Assembly (NCBI RefSeq): GCF_024171605.1 | Contig: NZ_JALKAA010000002.1 | Span: 372,001 to 436,000, forward strand | Source: Pontibacter sp. HSC-36F09 | GTDB lineage: Bacteria > Bacteroidota > Bacteroidia > Cytophagales > Hymenobacteraceae | Reading direction: 5' to 3' | DNA length: 64,000 bases | Shown here: piece after piece, positions 8,858-18,528 of the stretch | How positions within the stretch are numbered: the stretch's first letter is position 1 | How the letters are laid out: every line of letters starts with the position of its first letter | Notes under the pieces: model-generated | What the model saw: only the letters and a program-made list of their open reading frames with translations | Told to the model about the DNA's origin: nothing | Databases searched by the model: none | Position numbers and translations under genes: made by a program

Positions 8858-10018
8858 ATGGACCTATCTTACATCCTCAACCAGTTGGGCGAAGACCGGG
8901 AACTGTACTTTAATGCAGTGACGCCTCCCATCCTGCAGACCAGCAATTTCGCCAGCAAAACAGTGGACGAGATGCGGCGAATGCTCCAGAATGAGGCGGA
9001 GTCATACCTATATACCCGCGGCAACAACCCCACTGTGACCATGTTCGAGAAAAAGATGGCTGCGCTGGAAGGAGCGGAGCATGCCATTGCCTTTGGAAGC
9101 GGGATAGCGGCCGTCTCTGCGGCAGTGCTTTCGCAGCTAAAGGCAGGTGACCATGTAGTGTCGATTGATAAACCCTACGGCTGGACGAATATGTTGATGA
9201 CCCGCTTTTTGCCAAGGTTTGGTGTGGAAGTAACCATGGTGGAGGGCACTGACACAGAGAATTACCGCCAGGCCATGCGGCCTAACACGAAGTTGCTATA
9301 CCTGGAGAGCCCCAATTCCTTTACCTTCGAGCAGCAGGATATAGCAGCTATTGCGGCACTTGCAAAGGCGCATGGCTGCAGCACCATCATCGACAATAGC
9401 TTTGCCTCACCGCTTAACCAAAACCCCTTGCAAATGGGTGTGGACCTGGTCGTGCACTCCTGCACCAAGTACATCGGTGGGCACTCCGACACGATGGGCG
9501 GGGTCATTTGTGGTAGTCGAGAGATGATCAACAGAATATTTGGAGGGGAATTTATGACACTCGGCGCCATTCTGCCACCGCAGGACGCCTGGCTGCTTAT
9601 ACGCGGACTGCGCACGTTGCCCGTGCGAATGGAACGCGTCGCCGAAACGACCCGGAAGGTAGTGGCCTGGATGGAAAAGCAGGAGAAGGTCGAGAAGATC
9701 TATTACCCTTTCCTGCCTTCGAACCCACAGTATGAACTGACCAAAAAACAACTGCGCAACAACACGGGGCAGTTCACGATTGCCCTCAGAACTGATGACA
9801 TGCAGCGGGTAGAGGATTTCTGTAACAGCTTGCAGCATTTCCTGATGGCCGCTTCTTGGGGTGGGCATGAGTCGCTGATCTATCCGGCAGCCGCTTACTA
9901 TAACAAAGAGGCGAAGTACTCAGGCAAACTCCCTTTCAACCTGGTGCGCTTTTATATCGGACTAGAGGATGCCGACTATTTAATAAAGGACATTGAGCAG
10001 GCCCTGGCTAAGGTATAG
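8858..10018 (+). CDS. PLP-dependent Cys/Met metabolism enzyme (cystathionine gamma-synthase / gamma-lyase type)
   Basis: 386-aa member of the Cys/Met metabolism PLP family, which acts on the gamma-carbon of cystathionine, methionine or O-acyl-homoserine. The PLP lysine is K204 in SCTKYIGGHSDTMGG; YTRGNNPT near residue 50 and the phosphate-binding AFGSGIAAVSA are also typical. The length fits CGS/CGL/MGL enzymes, but sequence alone does not separate synthase from lyase. Stop codon lies in a copy of the AAGGTATAGC word. The 264-bp upstream gap shows no SAM riboswitch that I can recognise. Confidence 0.85.
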   Translation: MDLSYILNQLGEDRELYFNAVTPPILQTSNFASKTVDEMRRMLQNEAESYLYTRGNNPTVTMFEKKMAALEGAEHAIAFGSGIAAVSAAVLSQLKAGDHVVSIDKPYGWTNMLMTRFLPRFGVEVTMVEGTDTENYRQAMRPNTKLLYLESPNSFTFEQQDIAAIAALAKAHGCSTIIDNSFASPLNQNPLQMGVDLVVHSCTKYIGGHSDTMGGVICGSREMINRIFGGEFMTLGAILPPQDAWLLIRGLRTLPVRMERVAETTRKVVAWMEKQEKVEKIYYPFLPSNPQYELTKKQLRNNTGQFTIALRTDDMQRVEDFCNSLQHFLMAASWGGHESLIYPAAAYYNKEAKYSGKLPFNLVRFYIGLEDADYLIKDIEQALAKV

Positions 10019-10064
10019 CAGGTCTAAAATATACATTTAAAATTATATTAATGTTTTGGTAACA

Positions 10065-10092
10065 TTGGATTGAAAGCGTCTGCTTACCTTTG
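10065..10092 (+). promoter_or_regulatory. Bacteroidota-type promoter of the secreted nuclease gene
   Basis: TTGG at 10065 and TACCTTTG at 10085-10092, spacer 17 bp after TTG, matching the known -33 TTG / -7 TAnnTTTG consensus of Bacteroidota. Predicted start near 10099 gives a leader of about 100 nt. Confidence 0.7.
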
Positions 10093-10199
10093 CCTCCGAT
10101 GGATCTTCATGCGCTCATCTGTGCCCGTATCCCATTGCGCGACAGTGCAGTACACTCTCGCGTCTCCTACACAACAGAAATCAAATCTCTCTTATACCT

Positions 10200-13100
10200 A
10201 TGTTTAAACATCTACAAAAAGCCTCTGCTTTTGTGCTGATCTGCTGTGCCTTTTTGGCTGGCGGAGAAGCCTTAGCGCAGACAAACCCGCAGCCACAGCC
10301 GCTGCCTTATTCGCAGGACTTCTCTAGCCTGGAGCATGCTTCTACTGCGTATCCAGACGGATGGCAAGGATGGTTACTGGCTACTAGTCCCGGAGCTAGC
10401 TTCAGAACAACTCCGGCTACTGCCGACAGAGCCATGTTAGCCAACAGTACATCTACCACCACCAATGGTGCGATTCACAACTACAACGGCAAGATCGGTA
10501 TCCTGAACAGTGGTTCTGTAGACCTGAGCCTGGCCTTTGCCATCAACACATTGCAAAAGACTGCTGTCAATGTGGCTTTTGATATGATGACGCTGCGCAA
10601 CCCGTATGACGGTGGAAGCAATACCCGTATTAACGAAATCGTACTGCAGTACCGCGTAGGTACAAGTGGTGCCTTTACCAGCATCGAAGGCTCACAGTAT
10701 CAAAACAATACGGAAAAGTGGGCTACAAGCGGTAACACGGAGCCTCAGAAAGTAGAGTCTTTTACCGTAACGCTACCAGAGGCGGCTGAAAACCAGGAAG
10801 TGGTGCAGTTGCGCTGGGCTACACGCCAGATCAGCGGCGGTGGTTCCAGACCAAGCTTTGCCGTGGACAACATCGCGGTGACCAGCCTGAGCGACAGCAA
10901 GAACCCCATTGTGCTGGCTCCTGCTTCACTTGCCTTTGGCGAAGTGGCCGCCGGACAGCCAACTACTGTTTCCTATACCTTGACCAGCGCCAACATCACG
11001 GACAATGTGCAGCTAACAGCCACAGGAGGTTTCAAAGTTTCAAAGCTGGCGACAACTGGTTTCGCTACCAGCCTTTCCTTCTCAGCTGAGGAGATGTCCT
11101 CCAACCCTACTGTGTTTGTGCAGGTGTCGCCAACTACAGCAGGCGCTTTGTCTGGCTCGATTTCACATAGTGGCCAAGGTATAGCTACTGTCGTAACTGA
11201 GCTGACAGCCAATGCAGTTAGCTCATTTGCTCAAGACTTTAACAACTGCTCTACCACACTACCAGGCGGCTGGAAAGCCTATAGCGTAACTGGCGACCAG
11301 GTATGGGGCTGTACTACGTTTGGCAGAGAAACTGCTGAAAACCCACGTAACAATGGCGTGCAAATTAACGGTTATGCCGGCGGCGCCCAAGACAACGAAG
11401 ACTGGATGATTTCTCCTGCGCTGGATTTGTCTGACTTCAACATCGCTGCCCTTTCTTTCTGGAGCCGCACTGCCTTTACAGGTCCTGGCCTGAAACTGAT
11501 GGTATCGACTAACTACGATGGCAGCAGCGCACCTGCCACTGCCACCTGGACAGAACTGAATGGCGATTTTCCGGCTGCCGCTTCTGACGTATGGAAGCAG
11601 TCGATTGTGAACCTCACTGCTTATAAAGGTGCTTCTGTGCATGTGGCTTTCGTCTATACCTCTGGCGTTGACCTGAATGCCGCCCGTTGGACCTTGGACG
11701 ATTTCGCTGTGGAGAACGTAGACCAGTTGCTGGTTGCTAATGACTTCAGCGTTGATTTTGGATTGGTGGAAGTGCCGAACGCTTCTGCTCCGTATACCTT
11801 CAACTTCTCTGCGCTGGGCTACCCGGCAGGTATGACACTGTCAGCAGGTACTGATTTCGAGCTTTCCAGGAACGGACAGACATACGCTTCTTCTCTGGTT
11901 TATACCGCTGCTGAAGCGAGTGCAACAAACCAGGTATACATACGCTACAAGCCAGCCAGCACCAAGCTGCGCTCCACTGGCCAACTGACTTACACAAGCG
12001 GCGATTTCACCGTGGTGAAAGGAAGCCTGACCGGTACCTCTCTGCCAAAGAGCAGCACCCTGGACATCGTGTCCTGGAACCTGGAGTGGTTTGGCGCTGA
12101 CAAAGACGACAGAGGCTCAGAACTTGGCCCTAGCGATGAGGAACTGCAGTTTGCCAATGCTAAAAAGGCACTACAGACACTGGACGCTGATATCATTGCC
12201 TTCCAGGAGATTGCAAACGATGCCGCCATGGCCAGCCTGATAGCTGAGTTGCCAGCCTATGACTTTGTTCGTTCTGATGTGCATTCTTACTCTTGGGACC
12301 CAAGTCGCAACCTGGTGCCACAAAAGCTTTATGTTGCCTACAAGAAGGACGTAATTAAAGTGAAGAGCCAGAAAGTACTGCTCCACAAACTGTATCAGGA
12401 TGTGCTAGCTGGTACAGCTACGTTGCCAGATTATCCGGCCGCACAGACCAGTTTCTGGGCAAGCGGTCGGCTGCCCCTGATGGTGGAACTGGAAGCTACA
12501 GTAAACGGCGTGACGCAGCAAATCTATGTGGTGAACCTCCACACCAGAGCAAACTCCGGCACGAACGTGACACCATACAACCAACGTAAGTACGACGTGC
12601 AGGTGTTGAAGGACAGCCTGGCGGCACAGTACCCGAACGTAAACCTGGTGATGCTGGGCGATATGAACGACGATGTGGACGTGTCTGTAGTAAACGACCT
12701 GCCTTCTACCCTGAGCCCGTTTGTGCAGGACGAAAACTACAAAGCACTGACCTACGACCTGAGCGTGGCAGGTGGCTATACCTATGCAAGTGGCTCTTTC
12801 CAGAGCTTCCTGGATCACATCATCGTGTCTAAATCTTTGGTGGATGAGTATATCGAGGAATCTGTTACAATTGAAAACCAATTGCTCAGCCTGATCCCGA
12901 GCTACAGAAACACCACCTCGGACCACGTGCCCGTATCGGCCCGCTTCAGCTTCAGTGCTACGCCAGCTGTTGCTTTCTCAGCGCCTACACTGACGGCAAC
13001 TGAAGGCGATACACCGTTTGCCGTGAACATGAGCATCTCGGCCGCACAGCCAAAAGCGCATACCGTATACCTGACTGTGAAGGACGGTGCCACCGCCACT

Positions 13101-13604
13101 GCAGTTGATTACACGACTGCCCCGGTAGCCGCTAACAACGTGATTGCAGTTGAGGTGCCTGCTTATGCTACATCAGCCACAATCGACCTGAGCATTGTAG
13201 ACGACAAAGTGACCGAGCCAACGGAGCAGGTAACGTTCCACATCAACAACGTAACCACCGACCTGGGTATAGCCGCTGCAGCCCGAAGCTTCACACTGGC
13301 CATCCGCGACAACGACTTCCCGGCAGGTATAGCCAACGGTCAGGACCTGACTTTCCGTCTGTATCCGAACCCGACGCAGGGTCCTGTGGTGAACATCTCT
13401 TTGCCAGTAGAGGTATCGGTTATGGATGAGATGACACTGGAGCTGCGTTCTGCCAACGGCACCAAAATGTATGAACTCAACGGTAACCTGAGCAGTGTGC
13501 AGCAGCAGCTGAACGAGAAGGTAGGCGGTCTGCGTAACGGCATGTACTATGTGCAGGTAGCAGTACAAGGCAAGGTATACCAAGCCAAACTGGTAAGAAA
13601 CTAG
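10200..13604 (+). CDS. secreted multidomain endonuclease/exonuclease/phosphatase-family protein with T9SS sorting domain
   Basis: 1134 aa, exported by Sec (signal peptide to about residue 27, ALAQT) and then by type IX secretion. In order: beta-rich N-terminal module (about 35-226); a choice-of-anchor or abnormal-spindle-like module; a cleaved-adhesin/choice-of-anchor J module (about 342-500); an EEP nuclease domain (about 618-915) with WNLEWFG, FQEIAND, NLHTRAN, LGDMNDD and SDHVPV, the metal and catalytic residues of DNase I-like enzymes; a Calx-beta-like domain (about 920-1030); and a C-terminal sorting domain beginning RLYPNPTQGPV and ending in KLVRN. Likely an extracellular or surface DNase. 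Substrate could also be a phosphoester other than DNA. Monocistronic, with promoter and terminator. Confidence 0.9.
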   Translation: MFKHLQKASAFVLICCAFLAGGEALAQTNPQPQPLPYSQDFSSLEHASTAYPDGWQGWLLATSPGASFRTTPATADRAMLANSTSTTTNGAIHNYNGKIGILNSGSVDLSLAFAINTLQKTAVNVAFDMMTLRNPYDGGSNTRINEIVLQYRVGTSGAFTSIEGSQYQNNTEKWATSGNTEPQKVESFTVTLPEAAENQEVVQLRWATRQISGGGSRPSFAVDNIAVTSLSDSKNPIVLAPASLAFGEVAAGQPTTVSYTLTSANITDNVQLTATGGFKVSKLATTGFATSLSFSAEEMSSNPTVFVQVSPTTAGALSGSISHSGQGIATVVTELTANAVSSFAQDFNNCSTTLPGGWKAYSVTGDQVWGCTTFGRETAENPRNNGVQINGYAGGAQDNEDWMISPALDLSDFNIAALSFWSRTAFTGPGLKLMVSTNYDGSSAPATATWTELNGDFPAAASDVWKQSIVNLTAYKGASVHVAFVYTSGVDLNAARWTLDDFAVENVDQLLVANDFSVDFGLVEVPNASAPYTFNFSALGYPAGMTLSAGTDFELSRNGQTYASSLVYTAAEASATNQVYIRYKPASTKLRSTGQLTYTSGDFTVVKGSLTGTSLPKSSTLDIVSWNLEWFGADKDDRGSELGPSDEELQFANAKKALQTLDADIIAFQEIANDAAMASLIAELPAYDFVRSDVHSYSWDPSRNLVPQKLYVAYKKDVIKVKSQKVLLHKLYQDVLAGTATLPDYPAAQTSFWASGRLPLMVELEATVNGVTQQIYVVNLHTRANSGTNVTPYNQRKYDVQVLKDSLAAQYPNVNLVMLGDMNDDVDVSVVNDLPSTLSPFVQDENYKALTYDLSVAGGYTYASGSFQSFLDHIIVSKSLVDEYIEESVTIENQLLSLIPSYRNTTSDHVPVSARFSFSATPAVAFSAPTLTATEGDTPFAVNMSISAAQPKAHTVYLTVKDGATATAVDYTTAPVAANNVIAVEVPAYATSATIDLSIVDDKVTEPTEQVTFHINNVTTDLGIAAAARSFTLAIRDNDFPAGIANGQDLTFRLYPNPTQGPVVNISLPVEVSVMDEMTLELRSANGTKMYELNGNLSSVQQQLNEKVGGLRNGMYYVQVAVQGKVYQAKLVRN

Positions 13605-13620
13605 TTTATATCAACTCAAA

Positions 13621-13658
13621 AAAAGCGGCCTCCTGTCTTACGGGAGGCCGCTTTTTTT
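13621..13658 (+). terminator. terminator of the secreted nuclease gene
   Basis: Perfect 13-bp stem AAAAGCGGCCTCC with complement, eight-base loop, T7 tail. Confidence 0.9.
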
Positions 13659-13745
13659 ATGTACAGGTATAGCAGTTCCTTATATGCAGTCTTTCAAACA
13701 GGTATAACCAAGCCGTAAATCAATCGGTATGAAGTAAACGAACCA

Positions 13746-14144
13746 ATGGAAACGACTATGACAGACAAACCCCAAATCATAAACAATATACACGCTGCCA
13801 CCCTGATCGGAACAGGCCTGAGTAGTTATTTTATGAACAAGAAGCGACCCAAAACGGCGCTTATACCTGCTGTGGCCGGAAGCGGACTACTGCTCCTGAG
13901 CAAAAACCTGGAGAAAGGCGACCAAATCATGGCCCACGTGGCAGTCGGCATCACCGGACTCCTGCTGGCCCAGACACTGCGCTCGTTCCTGCAGGCCGCC
14001 GTACCCGACGCCGAAACAGAAGCAAAATTTAACACGGCTACCTTAAACCGCCGGAAGCTAATGTTCGGCCTGATGAGTACCACAGGTATAGCGGCCATGG
14101 CCAATTACATAGGCGGATTCATTGAAAAGCGAAAGAATGGCTAA
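13746..14144 (+). CDS. small predicted membrane protein, unknown function
   Basis: 132 aa. About three hydrophobic stretches: roughly 15-27 (weak), 35-50 (TALIPAVAGSGLLLLS), 60-80 (AHVAVGITGLLLAQTL) and 105-125 (LMFGLMSTTGIAAMANYIGGF), with a basic C-terminus. I recognise no family. A second ATG at 13758 (MTDKPQ) is an equally good start. Two copies of the AGGTATA word lie within the gene. Isolated between terminators. Confidence 0.7.
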   Translation: METTMTDKPQIINNIHAATLIGTGLSSYFMNKKRPKTALIPAVAGSGLLLLSKNLEKGDQIMAHVAVGITGLLLAQTLRSFLQAAVPDAETEAKFNTATLNRRKLMFGLMSTTGIAAMANYIGGFIEKRKNG

Positions 14145-14158
14145 GGTATACCTGAAAT

Positions 14159-14204
14159 AAAAGAGAACGCCCGCAGATGCTATACCTGCGGGCTCTCTCT
14201 TTTA
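14159..14204. terminator. bidirectional terminator with the iterated word in the loop
   Basis: Inner stem GCCCGCAG / CTGCGGGC (14169-14176 / 14186-14193), outer AAAAGAGA / TCTCTTTT. The loop and 3' stem contain GCTATACCT (14179-14187). It serves the convergent genes ending at 14144 and 14242. Confidence 0.8.
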
Positions 14205-14241
14205 TGTTTATGTAATCAAAAAGCCGGTTGGCTATACCTGT

Positions 14242-15981
14242 TTAGAAGCCAACTGCAGTATCGTCACCGCGCGGGTCGGCACCTCCTTCCAGTTTGCCGT
14301 TGGGTAGCACCAGTATACCTTCCACTGCGCCATACCTGCCTCTTTGCTTTAGTTTATACCCTTTGCTTTCCAGCACGGCTCGTACTTGAGGAGAGATGGC
14401 ATTCGGTTCGTGCTGTATCTCATCGGGGAGCCACTGGTGGTGAAAGCGGGGAGCGGCTACAGCCTCCTGCATGGTCATATCATGTTCTACTACATTCAGT
14501 ATCGTCTGGAAAACAGAAGTGATGATAGTAGAACCTCCTGGCGTGCCCACTACCATAAACAGCTTGCCGTCTTTCTCCAGAATGGTCGGCGTCATGGCGC
14601 TGAGCATGCGTTTGCCGGGCTGCACGGAGTTTGCTTCGCCTCCAATCAGGCCAAACATGTTGGGCACACCGGGCTTTGCGCTGAAGTCGTCCATTTCGTT
14701 GTTGAGCAGGAAACCAGCACCTTCTACCACTACCATGGAGCCGTAGCCGCCGTTGATTGTCGTGGTGATGGAAGCGGCATTGCCAAACTGGTCTACAATG
14801 CTGAAGTGGGTTGTCTGATCTGATTCATACACCGGCAGCACACCGGCTTTCACTTCTGAAGATGGCGTGGCACGTTCCAAACTAACGTTCTGCATACGCT
14901 CCTTTAAATAACTACGATCCAGCAGGCCGTTGCTGGGCACTTTGTAAAAATCCGGGTCGCCGAGGTAGGTGGCGCGGTCAGCATATACGCGGCGCTTGGC
15001 CTCCGTCATGATCTGGATGGTCTGAGGCTGCTGCCAACCAAAGCTCTTCAGGTCGTAAGGCTCTACCATGGTGAGTAGCTGCATCAGGGCTATACCTCCG
15101 CTCGAAGGTGGCGACATAGAGGTAACTTTCAGATCTTTATACTGACCCGTAATCGGCGTGCGCCATACCGCATTATAATCACGCAAATCCTGGTGCGAAA
15201 CCAGTCCGCCACCGCGTTGCATTTCTTTCACGATCAGGTCGGCTGTCTCGCCTGCATAGAAACCATGACGGCCTTTGTCGCGGATGCGCTCCAGGGTGCG
15301 GGCCAGGTCCAGATGATAGAGCGTATCACCTGGTTGCCAGCCCTGCTCACGCGTCAGGTAGGGGGTATGCTTGTTATACTTGATCATTTCTTCACGGGCA
15401 TTGTTGAGCATACGGGCTTCACGGGCAGTCAAAATTACTCCGCGGCGGGCTAGGTCGATGGAGGGCTGCACCAGTTCGGCAAAAGGCAGGGAGCCTAGTT
15501 TTTCGTGCAGCTTGATCATCCCGTCAACAGAGCCGGGTACGCCTGCTGCCAGGTGGCCGAGTAGACTCAGGTCAGGTATAACATTGCCCAGCGAGTCGAG
15601 GTACATATCGCGGTGAGCGCCTGCGGGAGCTTTCTCTCTAAAGTCAAGTGCTCCGGTTTCGCCGGTGTGGTGACGGTATACCAAAAAGCCACCGCCCCCA
15701 ATGTTGCCGGCCACCGGATAGCAAACTGCCAGTGCGAACTGTGTGGCGATGGCTGCGTCGTAAGCGTTGCCACCCTTGCGCAGTATCTCCAAACCAATGT
15801 CAGAAGCATCGGGGTGGGCCGAAACCACCATGGCCTTGTCGGCTACGACGCCTCGCTTTCCGGCTTCGGGTTGGGTTTGAGGGCGGGGTGCACAACTTGA
15901 GAAGGCGAGGAGCACCGTTGCAATACAGGACAAGGTATAGCGCTTCGATCGGAAGCTCTGAAGCGGGTTGAAGTGTTTCAT
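14242..15981 (-). CDS. ggt: gamma-glutamyltransferase / glutathione hydrolase
   Basis: About 579-aa GGT precursor, which cleaves the gamma-glutamyl bond of glutathione in the periplasm. A lipoprotein-type signal ends at FSSC (about residue 29). The autocatalytic nucleophile is the second Thr of QTTHFSIVD, where the protein is cut into large and small chains; [21 protein letters not shown] and GTPGGSTI are family motifs. I choose ATG 15981 (MKHFNPLQ) because the longer frame to 16059 would begin inside the terminator of the upstream prc gene. Neighbour prc is on the same strand but separated by that terminator. Confidence 0.92.
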   Translation of the reverse strand: MKHFNPLQSFRSKRYTLSCIATVLLAFSSCAPRPQTQPEAGKRGVVADKAMVVSAHPDASDIGLEILRKGGNAYDAAIATQFALAVCYPVAGNIGGGGFLVYRHHTGETGALDFREKAPAGAHRDMYLDSLGNVIPDLSLLGHLAAGVPGSVDGMIKLHEKLGSLPFAELVQPSIDLARRGVILTAREARMLNNAREEMIKYNKHTPYLTREQGWQPGDTLYHLDLARTLERIRDKGRHGFYAGETADLIVKEMQRGGGLVSHQDLRDYNAVWRTPITGQYKDLKVTSMSPPSSGGIALMQLLTMVEPYDLKSFGWQQPQTIQIMTEAKRRVYADRATYLGDPDFYKVPSNGLLDRSYLKERMQNVSLERATPSSEVKAGVLPVYESDQTTHFSIVDQFGNAASITTTINGGYGSMVVVEGAGFLLNNEMDDFSAKPGVPNMFGLIGGEANSVQPGKRMLSAMTPTILEKDGKLFMVVGTPGGSTIITSVFQTILNVVEHDMTMQEAVAAPRFHHQWLPDEIQHEPNAISPQVRAVLESKGYKLKQRGRYGAVEGILVLPNGKLEGGADPRGDDTAVGF

Positions 15982-16010
15982 GAGTAAGGTATAGGTAAGG
16001 CGAAGATGCA

Positions 16011-16046
16011 AAATAAAAAAAAGCCGGCTATCTACATAGCCGGCTT
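16011..16046 (-). terminator. terminator of the Tsp protease gene
   Basis: Perfect 11-bp stem AAGCCGGCTAT / ATAGCCGGCTT with four-base loop; T-rich tail on the minus strand (16010-16020). Confidence 0.9.
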
Positions 16047-16069
16047 CTATTATTGTCAATTAAGAATGA

Positions 16070-18184
16070 TTACTTAATATCGTTTTTAATGATCGCTACT
16101 GCTTCTTCCACATACACATCTTTCTGCAGTGACTTCAGGAAGTCTTTGTTACGGGCCATTTTGGCAGTGTCTCCCGCCAGGGTCTGCAAATCAGTTTTGA
16201 GACGTGATACGTTGAGCACCGGAATGTTTTTCTGAGCGTCCTCCAATTGCTTGTTCGCTACCTCGCTCTTTTTGTCTTCTTCCATGTACTTTTTCAGACT
16301 CAGGGAACGGGATGTGATGTCCACCTGCTTTTTCAGCCTTTCGCCGCTCTGCTGAATAATTTTGAAGCTCTCGTTACCAGAAACACGGCTCTTGCTGCTG
16401 GCCTGTATTGCGGGGATGTTCAGCTTGGCGCGCGACCATGGCTTATAGCGGGCCGGAGAAATCTCGTCGAATGGCAGGGCGTATTCCTGCTCTTTTTCAC
16501 CGAACTCCAGGTAGCTGTAGGCGTCTGGTAGAATCACATCAGGCGTTACACCACGCAATTGCGTTGTGCCACCGTTGATGCGGTAGAACTTCTGGATAGT
16601 CAGTTTGAGCGCTCCGAATGGCTTGTAAGGGTCAAACTGAGATGGCAGGGCTTCGTCAATCTCCACGAACTGCTGCACTGTGCCTTTGCCGAAGGTAGGA
16701 GTACCCACAATTACGGCGCGCTTATAATCCTGCATGGCCGCCGCCAGAATCTCGGAGGCAGATGCACTGTTGGAGTTCACCATTACTACCAGCGGACCGG
16801 TATACTGTACTTCCGGGTCACGGTCGTCGAGTACGACGGTTTTGCCAGCAGAGGTACGGATCTGAACGATCGGGCCCTGGTCAATGAACAGGCCAGCCAT
16901 CTCAACAGCGTCAGCAAGCGAACCGCCTCCGTTGTTGCGCAGGTCCAGTACCAGTCCCTGCATACCGGCAGCTTTCAGTTTTTCAACTTCAGCCTTCACG
17001 TCTTCGCCGCTATTACGGCCACCTTTGCGCTCGAAGTCGGCATAAAAACCAGGGAGTTTGATGTATCCGATCTTCTGCTTGTCGTCAATCATCGCGCTCT
17101 GTGCGTAGGTCTCTTCAAACACAATCACGTCACGCACGATCGGGATGATGCGGGTACTGCCATCAGGCTTACGCACGGTCAGGCGTACTTCCGTTCCTTT
17201 TTTACCACGGATAAGCTGGATGGCATCGTCCAGGCGCATACCTTCTACCAATACAGGATCACCGCTGCCCTGGGCTACTTTCTGGATCGCATCGCCCGGC
17301 TTCAGATCGCCCTGCATATACGATGGGCTGCCTGGTACAATTTCCATCACCTTGATTTGTCCGTCCTTCTCCTGCAGAGAGGCACCTATACCTTCCAGTC
17401 GGCCGGTAAACTCAATATCAAAGTCTTTCTTGGCTTTAGGAGGGAAATAACCTGTGTGCGGATCGTAGACATTCGCTACTGCGTTGATGTAAGTAGAACG
17501 TCGGTCGTCACGCGTTACCTGGTCCAGGCGCTTATAGAGCTCGTTGTAGGCTGTCAACACTTTTTCGCGTGCTTCGGCTTCCATCTGTTCCATGGTCTTG
17601 CGCGTTTCCTTGCTATCTGCGCTGGCGGTAGCTTTTTCCTGTTGCTTTTGCATGTCAGCCAGGCGCACCAATGTCTGGTACTTCAGCTGCTTTCTCCACG
17701 CTTCCTTCAACTCGTTTTTATCTTTGGCGAATTTGAGTTTCTTACCGTCCAGTTCAATGCTCTCCTCTTTAGAGAAGTCAAATGGCTTGCTTAGTATCTC
17801 TTTGTAAAAAGCTTCAGATTCCTTGGTGCGCTTCTCGATCAGGTCAGCTGAGATATCAAAAAACTCAAACGAACCGGCACGAAGCTGGTCATCCAGTTGT
17901 GTCTCGTACTGGCGCAGCATGGCCACATCTGACTCAAGCAGAAATTTCTTGTTAAAATCGAGTCGGTCCAGGTATAGACCAAAGGCTTTTTTCGAAAAGC
18001 TGTCATCTACCTTCTCCGGCTTGTAGTGCATGGTACTCAAACCCTGCATCAGGGCTTTGATCAGTATCTCGTTTTTCCCGGCAGGCGTGCTGTTGTTTTT
18101 GCTGTACAGGATAAATGAGCCCGTAAGCAGGACCACGGCCAGTACAGAAAGGAATATTTTTAATCTGGTTGTCAAGGATAGCAT
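16070..18184 (-). CDS. prc: tail-specific protease, S41A family (Tsp/Prc)
   Basis: 704-aa periplasmic C-terminal processing protease. N-terminal membrane anchor or signal (about 9-27, IFLSVLAVVLLTGSFILY), a long helical N-terminal domain, a PDZ domain (about 240-325, EGIGASLQEKDGQIKVMEIVPGSP), and the S41 catalytic core with the Ser of NSNSASASEIL and the Lys of TFGKGTVQ, followed by the Tsp-type C-terminal domain. Its length and order match E. coli Prc rather than the short CtpA type. A minus-strand TAnnTTTG element lies just upstream. Confidence 0.93.
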   Translation of the reverse strand: MLSLTTRLKIFLSVLAVVLLTGSFILYSKNNSTPAGKNEILIKALMQGLSTMHYKPEKVDDSFSKKAFGLYLDRLDFNKKFLLESDVAMLRQYETQLDDQLRAGSFEFFDISADLIEKRTKESEAFYKEILSKPFDFSKEESIELDGKKLKFAKDKNELKEAWRKQLKYQTLVRLADMQKQQEKATASADSKETRKTMEQMEAEAREKVLTAYNELYKRLDQVTRDDRRSTYINAVANVYDPHTGYFPPKAKKDFDIEFTGRLEGIGASLQEKDGQIKVMEIVPGSPSYMQGDLKPGDAIQKVAQGSGDPVLVEGMRLDDAIQLIRGKKGTEVRLTVRKPDGSTRIIPIVRDVIVFEETYAQSAMIDDKQKIGYIKLPGFYADFERKGGRNSGEDVKAEVEKLKAAGMQGLVLDLRNNGGGSLADAVEMAGLFIDQGPIVQIRTSAGKTVVLDDRDPEVQYTGPLVVMVNSNSASASEILAAAMQDYKRAVIVGTPTFGKGTVQQFVEIDEALPSQFDPYKPFGALKLTIQKFYRINGGTTQLRGVTPDVILPDAYSYLEFGEKEQEYALPFDEISPARYKPWSRAKLNIPAIQASSKSRVSGNESFKIIQQSGERLKKQVDITSRSLSLKKYMEEDKKSEVANKQLEDAQKNIPVLNVSRLKTDLQTLAGDTAKMARNKDFLKSLQKDVYVEEAVAIIKNDIK

Positions 18185-18213
18185 CTAATTAAGTTAGTTG
18201 GACCACACATTGT

Positions 18214-18522
18214 CTACGCAAAAGTAGTGCCGTAGATGAGGCCACGGGCATTTCTTTTAAGGCGAGTCCTAATGTAGTATAAATATCGCTTTATCGCAAA
18301 GCAGCGTGTCGGCTCAGCATAAACAAACAGGTTGCCTGCTTGTTTTACGGAAAGCCGCACTTCTTTATATAACTGTTCAGACTTTTTTTTCGTTTCCGAA
18401 GCATGCCTAAACCTTGCCACCTGCTCCCGGGTGATCTCGTCTGGTATGGAGCGCTTGTGCTCTCTTCCGCACAGATATAGATGGTGCAGCTCCGGGTGCT
18501 CAGCAAGGTATAGCAGGACCAA
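18214..18522 (-). CDS. possible small gene, unknown function
   Basis: 102-aa open frame between prc and the SGNH esterase, divergent from the latter by 6 bp. Codon use in the first half looks like real coding sequence; the product is basic and rich in Tyr and Leu (LLYLAEHPELHHLYLCG at the start). I recognise no family. Its last bases overlap the suggested prc promoter, which argues a little against it. It could also be a decayed gene remnant. Confidence 0.35.
   Translation of the reverse strand: MVLLYLAEHPELHHLYLCGREHKRSIPDEITREQVARFRHASETKKKSEQLYKEVRLSVKQAGNLFVYAEPTRCFAIKRYLYYIRTRLKRNARGLIYGTTFA
18219..18226 (-). promoter_or_regulatory. possible -7 element of the prc promoter
   Basis: TACTTTTG on the minus strand fits TAnnTTTG, about 35 bp from the prc ATG. 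No clear TTG at the -33 distance, so this is tentative. Confidence 0.4.
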
Positions 18523-18528
18523 ACGACT

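Noticed and set aside
16559..17794. 411-codon open frame antisense to prc
   Set aside because: Shadow of the Tsp protease gene, whose domains and catalytic residues are clear.
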